29,188 nt of DNA from positions 697,644 through 726,831 of the forward strand of contig BFEA01000022.1 in assembly GCA_003427395.1 (NCBI GenBank). The letters are read 5' to 3'. The notes beneath the pieces were generated by a model. It worked only from the letters and a program-made list of their open reading frames with translations. It was not told the DNA's origin and made no database searches. This stretch comes from Chara braunii. Lineage: Eukaryota; Streptophyta; Charophyceae; Charales; Characeae. A program made the position numbers and the translations under genes. Positions 1 through 8,766 of this stretch are shown here, piece after piece (positions within the stretch are counted from its first letter, which is position 1; each line of letters opens with the position of its first letter).

Positions 1-235
1 CTTCTTCTTCTTCTTCTTCTTCTTCTTCTTTTTCTCCTCCTCCTTCTTCTTCTTCTTCTTCTTCTTCTTCTTCTTCTTCGTCTTCTTCTTCATCTTCTTC
101 TTCTACTTCTCTCTTCCTCTTCTTTCTTTCTATCTTTCTTTCTTTCTTTCTCTCTTTCTCTCTTTCTTTCTTTGTTTCTTTGTTTCTTTCTCTCTTTGTT
201 TCCCTTTTTCCCCCACACTCCCCAATGATTTAAAA
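1..235. repeat. (CTT)n microsatellite grading into TTTC/CTTT pyrimidine tract
   Basis: Nearly pure CTT repeats fill roughly the first 80 bases, with a few CTC and CTT interruptions. They decay into a TTTC/TCTC tract running to about 200 and a short C-rich patch near 210. Any reading frame here is low-complexity Leu/Ser/Phe and is not a gene. The tract starts at the window edge, so its full length is unknown. Confidence 0.95.
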
Positions 236-239
236 AGTT

Positions 240-420
240 TTTTGGAAAAAAATAAAAAAGGAAGGAAGAAAGAAAGAAAGAAAGGAAGAAAGAAAGAAAT
301 AATGTAAAAGAAAAAAAAAAGAGACATAAGGAAAGAAAAGAAGGATGAAAGAAAGAGAGAATGAGGAAAGGAAGGAAAGAAAGAGAGAAATAAAGATAGG
401 GAGAGAGAAGGAAGGAGGGT
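240..420. repeat. GAAA/GGAA purine-rich low-complexity tract
   Basis: Degenerate GAAA, GGAA and GAGA repeats form a strand-asymmetric purine run, followed by a poly-T run near 431-448. It complements the pyrimidine tract just upstream, so the two together could pair as a long imperfect inverted repeat. No coding potential beyond Lys/Glu/Arg low-complexity is seen. Confidence 0.9.
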
Positions 421-492
421 GCGTGTTTGTAATTTTTTTTTTTTTTTTCCCTTTGCAGCGTTATCGTTTCTTTCGCTTTTTTTTCTAGTAAT

Positions 493-493
<1 letters not shown>

Positions 494-563
<70 letters not shown>

Positions 564-564
564 A
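494..564. repeat. (GATA)n-(GA)n microsatellite
   Basis: About 14 GATA units are followed directly by GA dinucleotides. The GA end abuts the left arm of the palindromic element that starts at about 563. Confidence 0.95.
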
Positions 565-629
565 CTACTGCGGGCTATCGGCACACTCATCGATGTGCAT
601 ATGTTTATTTCTGGCCCGCAGTAGCCAAC
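563..629. repeat. Solitary palindromic element of the ACTACTGCGGGC family
   Basis: The left arm reads GACTACTGCGGGCTA and the right arm CTGGCCCGCAGTAGCCAAC, separated by about 35 bases. The arms pair over about 14 bp, so the unit is a foldback or MITE-like hairpin. Related units form the array at 2.55-3.99 kb and recur near 6.55 kb. No transposase is visible with it. Confidence 0.75.
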
Positions 630-880
630 TTCGGTCAACATCAGAATGGGTGACCGTGCGTGAGTTTATTTGTTCGTGGCTTCCGGGTCTATCTCTGCGT
701 CCGGAATAGGGCTGTCTCTTTGTGTCCCTGTCGCGTCCGATTTATATGTGTTTACTTGCATGCGTTCTGGCGTTGATGTCTTGCTTAATTCCTGGTTCTG
801 ACGCTTGCGTTTCGAAAAAAGGGTCCGCCATGTTGAGTTGTACGTACTACTGTTGGCGCCATTGTACGGAAGCAGTGAGG

Positions 881-881
<1 letters not shown>

Positions 882-940
<59 letters not shown>
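882..940. repeat. (CT)n microsatellite in the leader of the first gene
   Basis: An uninterrupted run of CT dinucleotides ends about 40 bases before the probable start codon at 983. It is followed by a pyrimidine-leaning stretch ending in CTCTCCAG directly before ATG. The tract therefore more likely lies in a 5' UTR intron, near its 3' splice site, than in a Ser-Leu repeat of the protein. Confidence 0.9.
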
Positions 941-942
<2 letters not shown>

Positions 943-982
943 CTGTATCCACGTATTTGTCTGTGTATACACTGCTCTCCAG

Positions 983-2296
983 ATGTCAACGTTCACCACG
1001 ACCGAGCAGAAAAGGAAGCTGGGCGGAGAGTGTCATGCAAGGATGGATCACTTCCTTCCCTCAGGCGGCAAGGACCACAATACACCTGAAACGGATCGAA
1101 ACAGGGGTCGGACTATAGTTAGCGATCGAGAACATATAGGCAGGCTAACAGAGGAGGTGCATAAGCAGAAAATACTGCTTAGAGAGATGTCAGACAAACT
1201 ACGCCGCGTCAAGTCGCTTCTCGACGAAATGACGGAAACCGCGGAGCACAGGATGTTCACCGTGTTCTGGTTGTTGCTTGACAACCCGAAAGATATACTA
1301 GACGTTACTCGTCTGAGGGAGGACATGTCAGCCAGACTTCAGGCAATTGCTGAAACGAAGAACACCACGTTCGACGAGTTTCAGGCATGGCTGGATATTG
1401 AAAGGGAAAGGCGCACCTCCGTCTTGAAGCGGTTCTCCGCCCATGTCACGAAGACAACAAACAGGGAATCAGACGGAGGGGATGTCATGTGTCTTGCCAG
1501 CTGTGGAAAGTGTGTGCTCAAGGAGGGGTGGGCATCGTACAATTCCCAAGATTACAACACAGGTTCGCTACCTACGACGGCACGCAGCGTCGTTGACCTC
1601 TTAGCCTTCGCCGAGGACTGCATTCGCCACTGTAAGGAAACTGTTGACGAGTACGGTCTGAGTGAAGTGCGTATCAGGTCTGTTAATGACGAGCTTCCTG
1701 CAAAAATCGCGACTCTGCTGAGCAGTTGCTCCGATGTAATGGATGCCCTGCAACACACTCGAGGCAGGATGTTGGCTGGGGAACTGACGGTGACATGTAC
1801 GGAAGAAGATGTTGTGGGATGTGGAGAAGGTGAAACGAAGAAGGGAAGAGAGGAACCTTACAGACCAATCGGAGTGTGTTCGGGGAATGGGGCCACTCTT
1901 GGGAAGGATGCGCCTGCGCCACATGTCCTGTTTGCGTGCAGTGATGTTGCCGCAGTGAAATCTCACCACGTGCGTCACAACTTCCCCTGCGTGCTTGCCA
2001 GCAAAGCACCTTCGGCTGTACCAGAATCTTCTGTTATGCCTATGACGACGGAAATTTTTGAAAATTTCATTGCTGACGCGAACTCTCGACAAATGGCGAG
2101 GCTAGTGGTGGACTGTTTTTCGCATATAATTTCATATATCAAAGATATAATGGGACCGGTGTTACTGAACGCGGGCAGTCATGGAGCGGAAAAAAATTGT
2201 GAATATTGCAGGAAAGGACTTGACATCCATGAGCGCTTGGAAACTCTGTACAGAAGATGTCAAATTGTGGCAGCGCGGGTCGTCAGGGAAGCGTGA
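983..2296 (+). CDS. Unrecognised 437-aa protein with N-terminal coiled coil
   Basis: The frame is open for 438 codons from ATG 983 to TGA 2294-2296 and has normal-complexity amino-acid use. An in-frame extension back to 722 exists, but it reads through the (CT)n tract. ATG 983 is preferred because the sequence just before it, CTCTCCAG, is a good 3' splice site. Residues about 48-85 are rich in charged residues with regularly spaced Leu/Ile/Met, consistent with a short coiled coil, followed by a hydrophobic patch (residues about 91-99). Residues 170-177 carry CxxxCxxC, and a late CEYC pair lies near the C-terminus; metal binding is possible but unproven. No signal peptide or membrane segment is evident. 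I do not recognise the family. It sits between palindromic repeats and may belong to an uncharacterised mobile unit or a lineage-specific gene. Confidence 0.65.
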   Translation: MSTFTTTEQKRKLGGECHARMDHFLPSGGKDHNTPETDRNRGRTIVSDREHIGRLTEEVHKQKILLREMSDKLRRVKSLLDEMTETAEHRMFTVFWLLLDNPKDILDVTRLREDMSARLQAIAETKNTTFDEFQAWLDIERERRTSVLKRFSAHVTKTTNRESDGGDVMCLASCGKCVLKEGWASYNSQDYNTGSLPTTARSVVDLLAFAEDCIRHCKETVDEYGLSEVRIRSVNDELPAKIATLLSSCSDVMDALQHTRGRMLAGELTVTCTEEDVVGCGEGETKKGREEPYRPIGVCSGNGATLGKDAPAPHVLFACSDVAAVKSHHVRHNFPCVLASKAPSAVPESSVMPMTTEIFENFIADANSRQMARLVVDCFSHIISYIKDIMGPVLLNAGSHGAEKNCEYCRKGLDIHERLETLYRRCQIVAARVVREA

Positions 2297-2341
2297 TCTC
2301 TCTCTCTCTATCTCTATCTATCTATCTCTATCTATCTATCT
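2297..2341. repeat. (CT)n/(CTAT)n microsatellite directly after the first gene
   Basis: CT dinucleotides pass into CTAT tetranucleotides starting two bases after the stop codon, so the repeat lies in the 3' UTR of the 983-2296 gene if that gene is transcribed. Confidence 0.9.
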
Positions 2342-2551
2342 GTGTGTACGCATGTCTACCTGTCCGACAGCACGAAGTTGTCCACCTTGCAGGCCAATTC
2401 TGGTCTCGCATGTCACGTTTGGCGTTGTGTTGCATCGGTGACTGGTGAACGTGTTGATAAAGCAGAGTGTTGTTTTCCACGCTGCAATAGGTATACTACT
2501 ACATGCCATGACTGTGTGTACCATTGGTGGTTGTTGTCCCATCGCCCCGCG

Positions 2552-3990
2552 GTAGCCAACCTCTCTGTCTGTCCAGTGTATGTATGCATCTCTGCGACAG
2601 GTTGACTACTGCGGGCCATGTAAGTGTACACCGCTGCTGGTTGTACTCGTTCTGGCCCTTAGTAGTCAACCTCTCGCAATCAACATTCTTTTTTTTTTCC
2701 CCAGCTGGGTGAGGTTGACTATTGCGTGCGATGTCAGTGTTTGCCGANGCCCTTAGTAGTCAACCTCTCGCAATCAACATTCTTTTTTTTTTCCCCAGCT
2801 GGGTGAGGTTGACTATTGCGTGCGATGTCAGTGTTTGCCGACGGTGGTTGTTGTCCTGATGGCCCGCAGTAGCCAACGGCCCTCTAACGCACTGTAGTTT
2901 AGCCTGTATGGGCGAGGTTGACTACGCCGGGCCATGTAAGTGTACACCGCTGCTGGTTGTTGTCGATCTGGCCCGCAGTAGCCAACCTCGCGCTGGTGCC
3001 ATATTTTTTCATGATTTCTCTGGTGGGTGAGGTTGACTACTGCGTGCCATGTCAGTGTGTACCGAAACTGCTTGTTGTGTCAATGACCTGCAGTAGCCAA
3101 CCGCCTTCTAAGGCCCCATATGTCTACCTGTATGGGCGACGTTGACTACTGCGGGCCATGTAAGTATACACCGCTGCTGGTTGTTGTCGATCTGGCCCGC
3201 AGCAGCCAACCTCGCGCTGGTGCCACATTTTTTTATGAGTGGCCAGGTGGGTGAGGTTGGGTACTAGGTGCCATGTCAGTCTATACCGAAGCTGGTTGTT
3301 GTGTCAATGGCCCGCAGAAGCCAACCGCCCTCTAACGCAGTGTATGCCTGCCTGTACGGGCGAGGTTGTTTACTGCGGGCCATGTAAGTGTACACCGCTG
3401 CTGGTTGTTGTCGATCTGGCCCGCAGTAGCCAACCTCGCGCTGGTGCCACATTTTTTTCTGATTTCCCAGGTGGGTGAGGTTGACTACTGCGTGCCATGT
3501 CAGTGTGTAGCGAAGCTGCTTGTTGTGTCAATGGCCCGCAGTAGCCAACCGCCCTCTAACGCAGTGTATGTCTGCCTGTATGGGCGAGGTTGACTACTGC
3601 GGGCCATGTAAGTGTACACCGCTGCTGTTTGTTGTCGATCTGGCCCGCAGTAGCCAACCTCGCGCTGGTGCCACATTGTTTTCTGATTTCCCAGGTGGGT
3701 GAGGTTGGCTACTGCGTGCCATGTCAGTGTGTACCGAAGCTGCTTGTTGTGTCAATGGCCCGCAGTTGCTGTTAGCCCTCTAACGCAGTGTATCTTTGCC
3801 TGTATGGGCGAGGTTGACTATTGCGGGCCATGTACGTGTACACCGCTGCTGGTTGTACTCGTTCTGGCCCGCAGTAGCCAACCTCGCGCTGGTGCCACAA
3901 TTTTTTTTTTTTTTTTCCCAGCTGGGTGAGGTTGACTGCTGCATGCCATGTTAGTGTGTACCGATGCTGCTTGTTGTCCCAAGGCGAAAA
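2552..3990. repeat. Array of alternating palindromic repeats, ~223-bp higher-order unit
   Basis: Eleven or so hairpin units share left arms like GTTGACTACTGCGGGCCA and right arms like TGGCCCGCAGTAGCCAAC. Two loop types alternate: type A, containing GTAAGTGTACACCGCTGCTG, and type B, containing GTCAGTGTGTACCGAAGC. Type A units begin near 2601, 2917, 3138, 3361, 3585 and 3809. The spacing is 221-224 bp once a 94-bp duplication at 2655-2841 is allowed for. Spacers between units keep short T runs followed by CCCAGGTGGGTGAG. The right arm of the type B unit ending near 3775 is broken. The array runs up to the start of the second gene. It behaves like a tandemly amplified foldback element. Confidence 0.9.
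2655..2841. other. Exact 93-bp duplication around a single N (probable assembly artefact)
   Basis: Bases 2655-2747 are repeated at 2749-2841, separated only by the N at 2748. The rest of the array shows several differences per unit, so an exact copy flanking an N points to a gap-filling or overlap error rather than biology. Confidence 0.8.
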
Positions 3991-4017
3991 TACGAGGATC
4001 TGTGGGAAAAAAAGGTG

Positions 4018-5546
4018 ATGGCTCCAAGGCGAAAATACGAGGATCTGTGCAGGTCTTTGAAACCCGCGGGAAAGAAGGACAAGTGCCGGAAGAAATCGGG
4101 GGCTGAGAAGACGGAGTCGAAAGAGCATCGCAGAAGCGGTGTCTGTCTCTCCGCGAAAACGGTGCACAGGCGCAGGCGTAAATCCGGGTCGAAAGTTACA
4201 GTCCCTTCGAGTGAGCGGGACATTTCAACGCTGAAGGAACGTAACGAGTCGCCCCCCTCGACCCCTGTCGGGGGAAAGCGCGGAAGAGAACCGTCCGCCG
4301 AGGGCCCCAGAAAAAAATCGTCGGATGATAGAAGCGCGACTACTCACCGGAGTTCAAAGAAGAGAATATCCTACAAAGACGAGAGACCAGTGGAGACAAT
4401 CGATCTTAGAGGGTCTGGCGACAAGCACAGTACACCCCAAGCGGAAGAAGAGGAGGAACACGACCGTTCCACGCCAGAGAAGTCAGACGGTGCGGAGGAT
4501 GAGGAGGGGGGAAACGAGGGAGATGACAACGGTCCTTCCCGCGGGCAGTCGCAAGACACCGACGAGGACGACAACAGCGACGGCAAATCGGCCAGCCAGA
4601 GTACCGGCGAAGACCGGAGCGCCGCTTCGGAAGGAGATGATTCGCCATCTCCTTCGAGGACGCTGCGCAGCGAAGGAGAACGGCAGGCACGCAATGGCAG
4701 CGACACCGAGGAGCCTGTCGGTGACAGACAAATCGTGCAGCACGTGAGCGTCACTGGAAAAGGTAAAAAACCCGCGTCACACTCGCTCCCCTCCCACTCA
4801 CGAGCAGCTAATCCCGTGCCCCCACGGGGCGCAAGCCTTCACGCACGGAAAAGGGTTTTAGTGAACGCACTGTTGATAGCCGAAGCTTCCAATTACCAAG
4901 TGCTGTATTCAGAACAAGGCGCCGAGTTGCTAACACTATCCTGTGCGTTGTGTCTTGTGTTTCCCTGCCCATCGCAACGTCAGGAACAAAAGCGCGCGCA
5001 AGGGGCATAGCCGCGCAAGGACCCAACGAGGAGGGCGCTGTATTAGCGAAGAAAATGAAGGACAAGCTGTTGCGTTCCGTCGCCAAAGCCTTTGCGTTCT
5101 CTTCGGCGAACGACGCAACTCTGTACCCTACAGAGGACACGTTTTTCGCGGCGGTGCAAGCGACCGCCAAACTGGCAGGGGGGACAGCAGAGGAAGGGCT
5201 GCGGTCTCACATTAAAGAGCGCGGGATTCAAGTTGTCATAGGGGAATGCAACAAAATTATGACAACGATCCGCGGAGAGATTACCTGGGAGCTGAAGCAT
5301 TGGTTCTGGGCAGAAAAAGGGATTCCGCTGGTCGGATCGCAGCAATCGGACCACCACCTCCCCGCTCGCAACAAGATGCGCGCCGAGATGAAAGAGAACA
5401 AGACATGGAGACGGAGCGGCGACGATCCGTGGGGCGCCCCCGCCTTCAATACGGCACTCTTAAAAGTTTTTCAGATGAGGAAGGAAGGACGAAACCTCGG
5501 CGTCACCCTGCAGCAACTCGCTTTCGCGGAGATGGTCATTCAATGA
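4018..5546 (+). CDS. Two-exon gene: acidic, low-complexity N-terminus plus folded C-terminal region, unrecognised
   Basis: Exon 1 (4018-4762) begins with MAPRRKYEDL. It is strongly charged: Lys/Arg-rich for about 100 residues, then Glu/Asp/Ser-rich, as in disordered nuclear or chromatin-associated proteins. Exon 2 (4984-5546) is more ordered, with alternating hydrophobic residues and stretches such as RGEITWELKHWFWAEKG. Joining at GT 4763 and AG 4983 keeps the frame (exon 1 leaves one base, exon 2 supplies two) and gives about 435 aa. ATG 4018 is chosen over the in-frame ATG 3964, because the latter lies inside the palindromic array and the sequence encoding PRRKYEDL is duplicated just upstream (3979-4003 and 4023-4048). 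The frame continues beyond TGA 5544-5546 (next entry). I do not recognise the family; nuclear localisation is inferred from composition only. Confidence 0.6.
4763..4983 (+). other. Predicted 221-bp intron
   Basis: The donor reads AAAAG|GTAAAA and the acceptor CAACGTCAG|GAACAA. Removing it fuses two long open frames that are otherwise out of phase, which is the main support. Without splicing, exon 1 runs on to a stop at 5008-5010, and the downstream frame would need its own start near 4950. Confidence 0.65.
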
Positions 5547-5864
5547 GAGATAGAACAGACAACGAAGACGACACGAGCTGCGGAGCAGATAGAAAAATTG
5601 GTATCTATAAAGCAGGCAATCGTCTCATCTCTACGAGCGCGCGACACAGTAATGAGTTTTTCCATCTTCAAGCTGGACAAATCCGTATCCGTGGCTGAGA
5701 AGGCAGCAACCCTCTTTCGCTGTGGCACGCCGTCTGTCGACAGGCCTGGCCTCCCAAGCACCACAATAACGGATGACGATTACGACATCGAATACATTCT
5801 CCCTCAGAGTACACCAGCCGGCGGCGGGGGGGCGCGCACCGACAGTCTGTGCGCCGCACCCTGA
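5547..5864 (+). other. In-frame continuation of the second gene after a single TGA
   Basis: Immediately after TGA 5544-5546 the same frame stays open for another 105 codons to a stop at 5862-5864. The amino-acid character is normal: a helical stretch around EQIEKLVSIKQAIVSSLRARD, then an acidic DDDYDIEYIL segment. This looks like the original C-terminus, now cut off by a nonsense change, reached by stop readthrough, or joined by splicing that I cannot place. A 24-base GT-AG segment spanning the stop (5535-5558) keeps the frame but is too short for a normal intron. Confidence 0.45.
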
Positions 5865-5992
5865 AAAATTAGGGACAGTTTGGCTACATTTCGACATGGA
5901 AGGGAGGATGCTGGGCAATGACCAAACGGTGGAACGGAAGGTTCTTTTTGTAGACATTTCGAATCAGGAGATGCAAAATGGAAGGGGACAGT

Positions 5993-5993
<1 letters not shown>

Positions 5994-6077
<84 letters not shown>
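5994..6077. repeat. (GA)n microsatellite
   Basis: About 40 GA units with one GGGA interruption near 6034; a shorter GA run follows at about 6109-6122. It lies downstream of the second gene's extended frame. Confidence 0.95.
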
Positions 6078-6079
<2 letters not shown>

Positions 6080-6327
6080 AGAGAGATGAAGACCTTCAGT
6101 TTTGCAGAAGAGAGAGAGAGAGCGAGTGCTTGCACGCACGTGCACTGCATGAGGATTGCGAGCCGTATGTTCCATACAGTCCGATAACTACACAACTTCT
6201 GTTATTTATGATACACAATTGTACAAACATTTGTATTCCTCATCTTTGTGCGATTGAGTGGTGTGTGCGGCTAACTCTCTAATGGTAACATGACACGACA
6301 ATGTTGGACAACTTGCGGCCAACTTGC

Positions 6328-6655
6328 GGCCCACACTAGTCAACCTTGTTTGTACGAGGGCAGCCCAGCATTTAATCGACGGTCTCCCACGTCTGCTCCG
6401 TACAAGTGAGAGAATAAGTCCAAAAATTTACTCGTTCTGGTGGTGAGAACTGTTCGTTGCAGGGCAGGGTGACGCGGACCTCGGCTCCTCACGCCAAATC
6501 GTTTTATATAGAACGGGACACAGCAATCTCAGNGACAAAGAAAAGGAAGGTTGGCTACTGCGTGCCAAATTNTGTCGGACACCGACGTGTTCGACAAGTT
6601 TCGGCCCGCAGTAGCCAACCTTGTTTGTACGAGGGCCCCCCCAGCATTTTATCGA
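6328..6655. repeat. Direct repeat pair with an internal palindromic element
   Basis: A segment of about 50 bases containing CAACCTTGTTTGTACGAGGG and then CCCAGCATTTTATCGA occurs near 6328-6378 and again near 6607-6655. Between them, 6548-6624 is a palindromic unit of the same arm family as the 2.6-4.0 kb array: left arm GGTTGGCTACTGCGTGCC, right arm GGCCCGCAGTAGCCAACC. A further partial copy of the CAACCTT...TTTGTACG motif lies near 6681-6699. The element is thus present at three or more places in the first 7 kb. Two Ns (6533, 6572) lie inside. Confidence 0.75.
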
Positions 6656-6732
6656 AATGTGCACCGCCGTCGGACACCGAAAGTCAACCTTATTTGTACG
6701 TGGTCCGAAATGTGGTCGTCAGCAGCCTGCAA

Positions 6733-6734
<2 letters not shown>

Positions 6735-6784
<50 letters not shown>
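6735..6784. repeat. (CT)n microsatellite
   Basis: About 24 CT units in a row. Nothing gene-like is seen between it and 6980. Confidence 0.95.
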
Positions 6785-6787
<3 letters not shown>

Positions 6788-6984
6788 CTCTTATCCCTCA
6801 ATTCCATCAGTTAGTGCAATCATCACGTGCCAGGTCGGCGCGCGCACACCCAACGCTCGCCCATGTGATCTTCGTACTCCAAAGCGTGCTCACCACAAAA
6901 CGAGGAAAACACAATCACAACCCACCCCCGGACAGCGCAAATGACCTGTGTAGAAACTGCTAGTCCATACGGTCCAATACCCTG

Positions 6985-7140
6985 CTTCAACAAATTCCAA
7001 CACAATTTCAACACGGTTCAACACATTTCAACAAAGTTTCAACAACATTCCAACAACTTTCAACAACATTTCAACAAGCCACCAACAATGGATCAACAGT
7101 TGGACCAACTGTTTTTCAACAGTTGGTCCAACAGTTGAAC
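6985..7140. repeat. TTCAACA-type short tandem repeat ending in a strong hairpin
   Basis: Degenerate 9-12 base units of the form TTTCAACAA run from about 6985 to 7080. They end in a hairpin with perfect 13-bp arms, GTTGGACCAACTG at 7099-7111 and CAGTTGGTCCAAC at 7120-7132, and an 8-base loop. Each arm is itself partly self-complementary. Further GTTGAA/CAGTTGAA words recur to 7245. Confidence 0.8.
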
Positions 7141-7305
7141 ACACAAGTTTCAGTGTCCCCAATATACTGCCAGTGTTGGTTTCCTTCATTTTGTGTTGAA
7201 CATACACACCCCCCCCGCCCAGCAGTTTATAAACAGTTGAAATGTGGTGTAAACATAGGTCCAACGTGGTAAAAAATTTGGCACATTTTTTCTGTTGATA
7301 CTCAC

Positions 7306-7540
7306 CTGACCCTGCTTTGCCTGCTTGCCATCTGCAGAGGCAGAGGCTTGAGAGATGCTTGATGGCTCCGTGATATCGGACTCATCATCAACCCGCCTTG
7401 CTGGAGTTTGCGGTCATGTCGTTCGTGTCCTCCATGGCCTGGTCTCAATAATGCTGCGCATCTTTGACGGATCACGTTACGTTGCAGGGAGGCTTCATCC
7501 CCATGAACAAGTGACGACAACTACAAAAGAGAGTGAACAG
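7306..7540. other. Exon-like block with consensus splice sites on both strands
   Basis: On the plus strand, GCTTGCCATCTGCAG ends at 7337 and CAG|GTAAGTCT begins an intron at 7541, framing a 203-base candidate exon. On the minus strand, CTCTTTTGTAG lies just above 7520 and CAG|GTGAGTATC follows 7306, framing a 215-base candidate exon. The frame with ATG 7355 on plus and an open minus frame both cross it, so strand cannot be decided. Other minus-strand donors in the next 4 kb favour minus. No protein family is recognised. Confidence 0.4.
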
Positions 7541-7932
7541 GTAAGTCTCTTATTTCGTTACGGGATTCATAATACTTCTATCGATAAGTTGAGCAAACTC
7601 GAATGAATCTACCTACAAGGATAGGAAAATATACACTACTTTGTGCGTGTATGTGTGTGTATATGAGTGACGAAAAGTGCAACAGACTTCCCTCTATTTC
7701 CGTCGACTAGGATAAGCGAAATCAGACGTATCCACGACTAGAACAAGGAAATATACACTGCCACACTTGTAGCTGGTTGCGCTCATGTATGGGAACGTGT
7801 GAATCGCGCGGCCGATCTCGTGGTACTTCCATTGATAAGATGAGAAAAATCGGATGAATCTTTCGATAGAACATGGAAGTATACGCTACCACTATATGCG
7901 TATGTGTGAATGGAATCTACCATATATATTAG

Positions 7933-7934
<2 letters not shown>

Positions 7935-7994
<60 letters not shown>
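7935..7994. repeat. (AT)n microsatellite
   Basis: About 29 AT units. It lies directly next to the ribozyme-like and hairpin segment at 7995-8105; its GATAT end could pair with the ATATC on the far side of the ribozyme core (minus-strand reading). Confidence 0.95.
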
Positions 7995-7996
<2 letters not shown>

Positions 7997-8008
7997 TCAC
8001 AAACAGAA

Positions 8009-8030
8009 CTGCCCGGTAAACCGAAGGCAG
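8009..8030. other. Perfect two-part hairpin next to the ribozyme-like core
   Basis: CTGCC-CGGT-aa-ACCG-aa-GGCAG folds into nine base pairs with a two-base bulge and a two-base loop. It lies between the (AT)n tract and the hammerhead-like core, and is flanked by GTCAC (7996-8000) and GTGAC (8060-8064), which can pair around it. Confidence 0.7.
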
Positions 8031-8070
8031 AGAGAGAGGAGGACAAAAAACGAGGGGCTGTGACAAACTC

Positions 8071-8098
8071 TTTCGTCGGAGTTTCACCGACTCATCAG
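8071..8098 (-). ncRNA. Hammerhead-ribozyme-like catalytic core
   Basis: Read on the minus strand, CUGAUGA (8098-8092) is followed by GUCGG, loop UGAAACU, CCGAC (8091-8075), and then GAAA (8074-8071). This is the invariant hammerhead arrangement CUGAUGA, helix II starting with a G-C pair, GAAA, with no mismatch. Helices I and III are less clear. AUAUC before the core can pair with GAUAU at the edge of the (AT)n tract, and GUCAC/GUGAC could close helix III, but the expected U before the cleavage site is not in place in that fold. It may be a decayed copy, as found with retrozymes, Penelope-like elements and other repeats. Self-cleavage is not shown. Confidence 0.5.
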
Positions 8099-8160
8099 GA
8101 TATGGTTAAACCAAGCGGCCCTGCACTATGCAAGATGGGGCGCATGGTGGTCCTTGGGTG

Positions 8161-8682
8161 CTAGTGGCATCTGTGAGTTGGGGAACGAGGTCGTGAGTGT
8201 AACACGAGAAGACATACCTGGTGCTTGGTTGGTCGAGACACGCTTGTACTTAGGAATCTGTTGACGTCTTCAGCGGCATAGTAGTCTAGGCCAGATAGGA
8301 TCCGCCACCTGTGGGTTGCACACCGGCGTCGGTCCGGCGTGATGATGATGAGGGTGATATGGGGGCACTTACCTTGTATTGGCAATGGTTTGTATGGGCG
8401 ACATCTTCAAGTACTTCGGGCTGCTGCTGATGTCAACAGTTGCATTGTCAATCCGTAGGATGAGCCAGCTGGGCGTTGAGCGCCAAGTGTAAGGGCGAAG
8501 AGGCTCGGCTCTTGTGTCTGTGTGGAGAGAGCATGTTCTCATGGACTTTGGTTTTCAGTAATACGGACCTCCATTGGAGTATTATCAGTGCAATGCTACT
8601 CTCTGGACACGGTGTGACTATCTGGCTTTCAAAGTGAAGGGGTAATCTGGAATTATCATCTCGCTGTTGCATATTTTCATTG

Positions 8683-8749
<67 letters not shown>
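8161..8749 (-). repeat. Segmental repeat copy 1, ending in (TTA)n
   Basis: The first 170 bases (8161-8330) align with 8767-8950 at roughly three-quarters identity by eye. Shared features are a minus-strand splice-donor-like site (CAG|GTATGTCT, exon edge about 8219) and the block CTAGATAGGATCYGCCAC. Weaker similarity continues (for example GACTATCTGG). Both copies end in a (TTA)n tract, here 8687-8749. On minus, a second donor AAG|GTAAGTG lies near 8373. The reading frame before the shared donor is conserved between copies, which suggests duplicated exons, but I recognise no protein. Confidence 0.6.
8687..8749. repeat. (TTA)n microsatellite
   Basis: About 20 TTA units. One of several TTA-type tracts in 8.7-11.6 kb. 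Confidence 0.95.
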
Positions 8750-8766
8750 CGTACGATGGTCTGGGT

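Noticed and set aside
90-641. 183-codon minus-strand reading frame
   Set aside because: It is built from GATA, GAAA and CTT microsatellites (Ser/Leu/Tyr/Lys repeats) plus part of a palindromic element; there is no protein-like composition.
722-982. Extending the first gene upstream to ATG 722
   Set aside because: It would place a (CT)n tract as Ser-Leu repeats in the protein; a 3' splice site directly before ATG 983 explains the layout better.
3366-3929. Several 60-79 codon frames with shared protein motifs in 2.9-3.9 kb
   Set aside because: The similarity of their products comes from the tandem palindromes; none extends beyond a repeat unit or two.
5535-5558. 24-base intron that would remove the in-frame TGA
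   Set aside because: GT and AG are present and the frame is kept, but the length is below any usual spliceosomal minimum.
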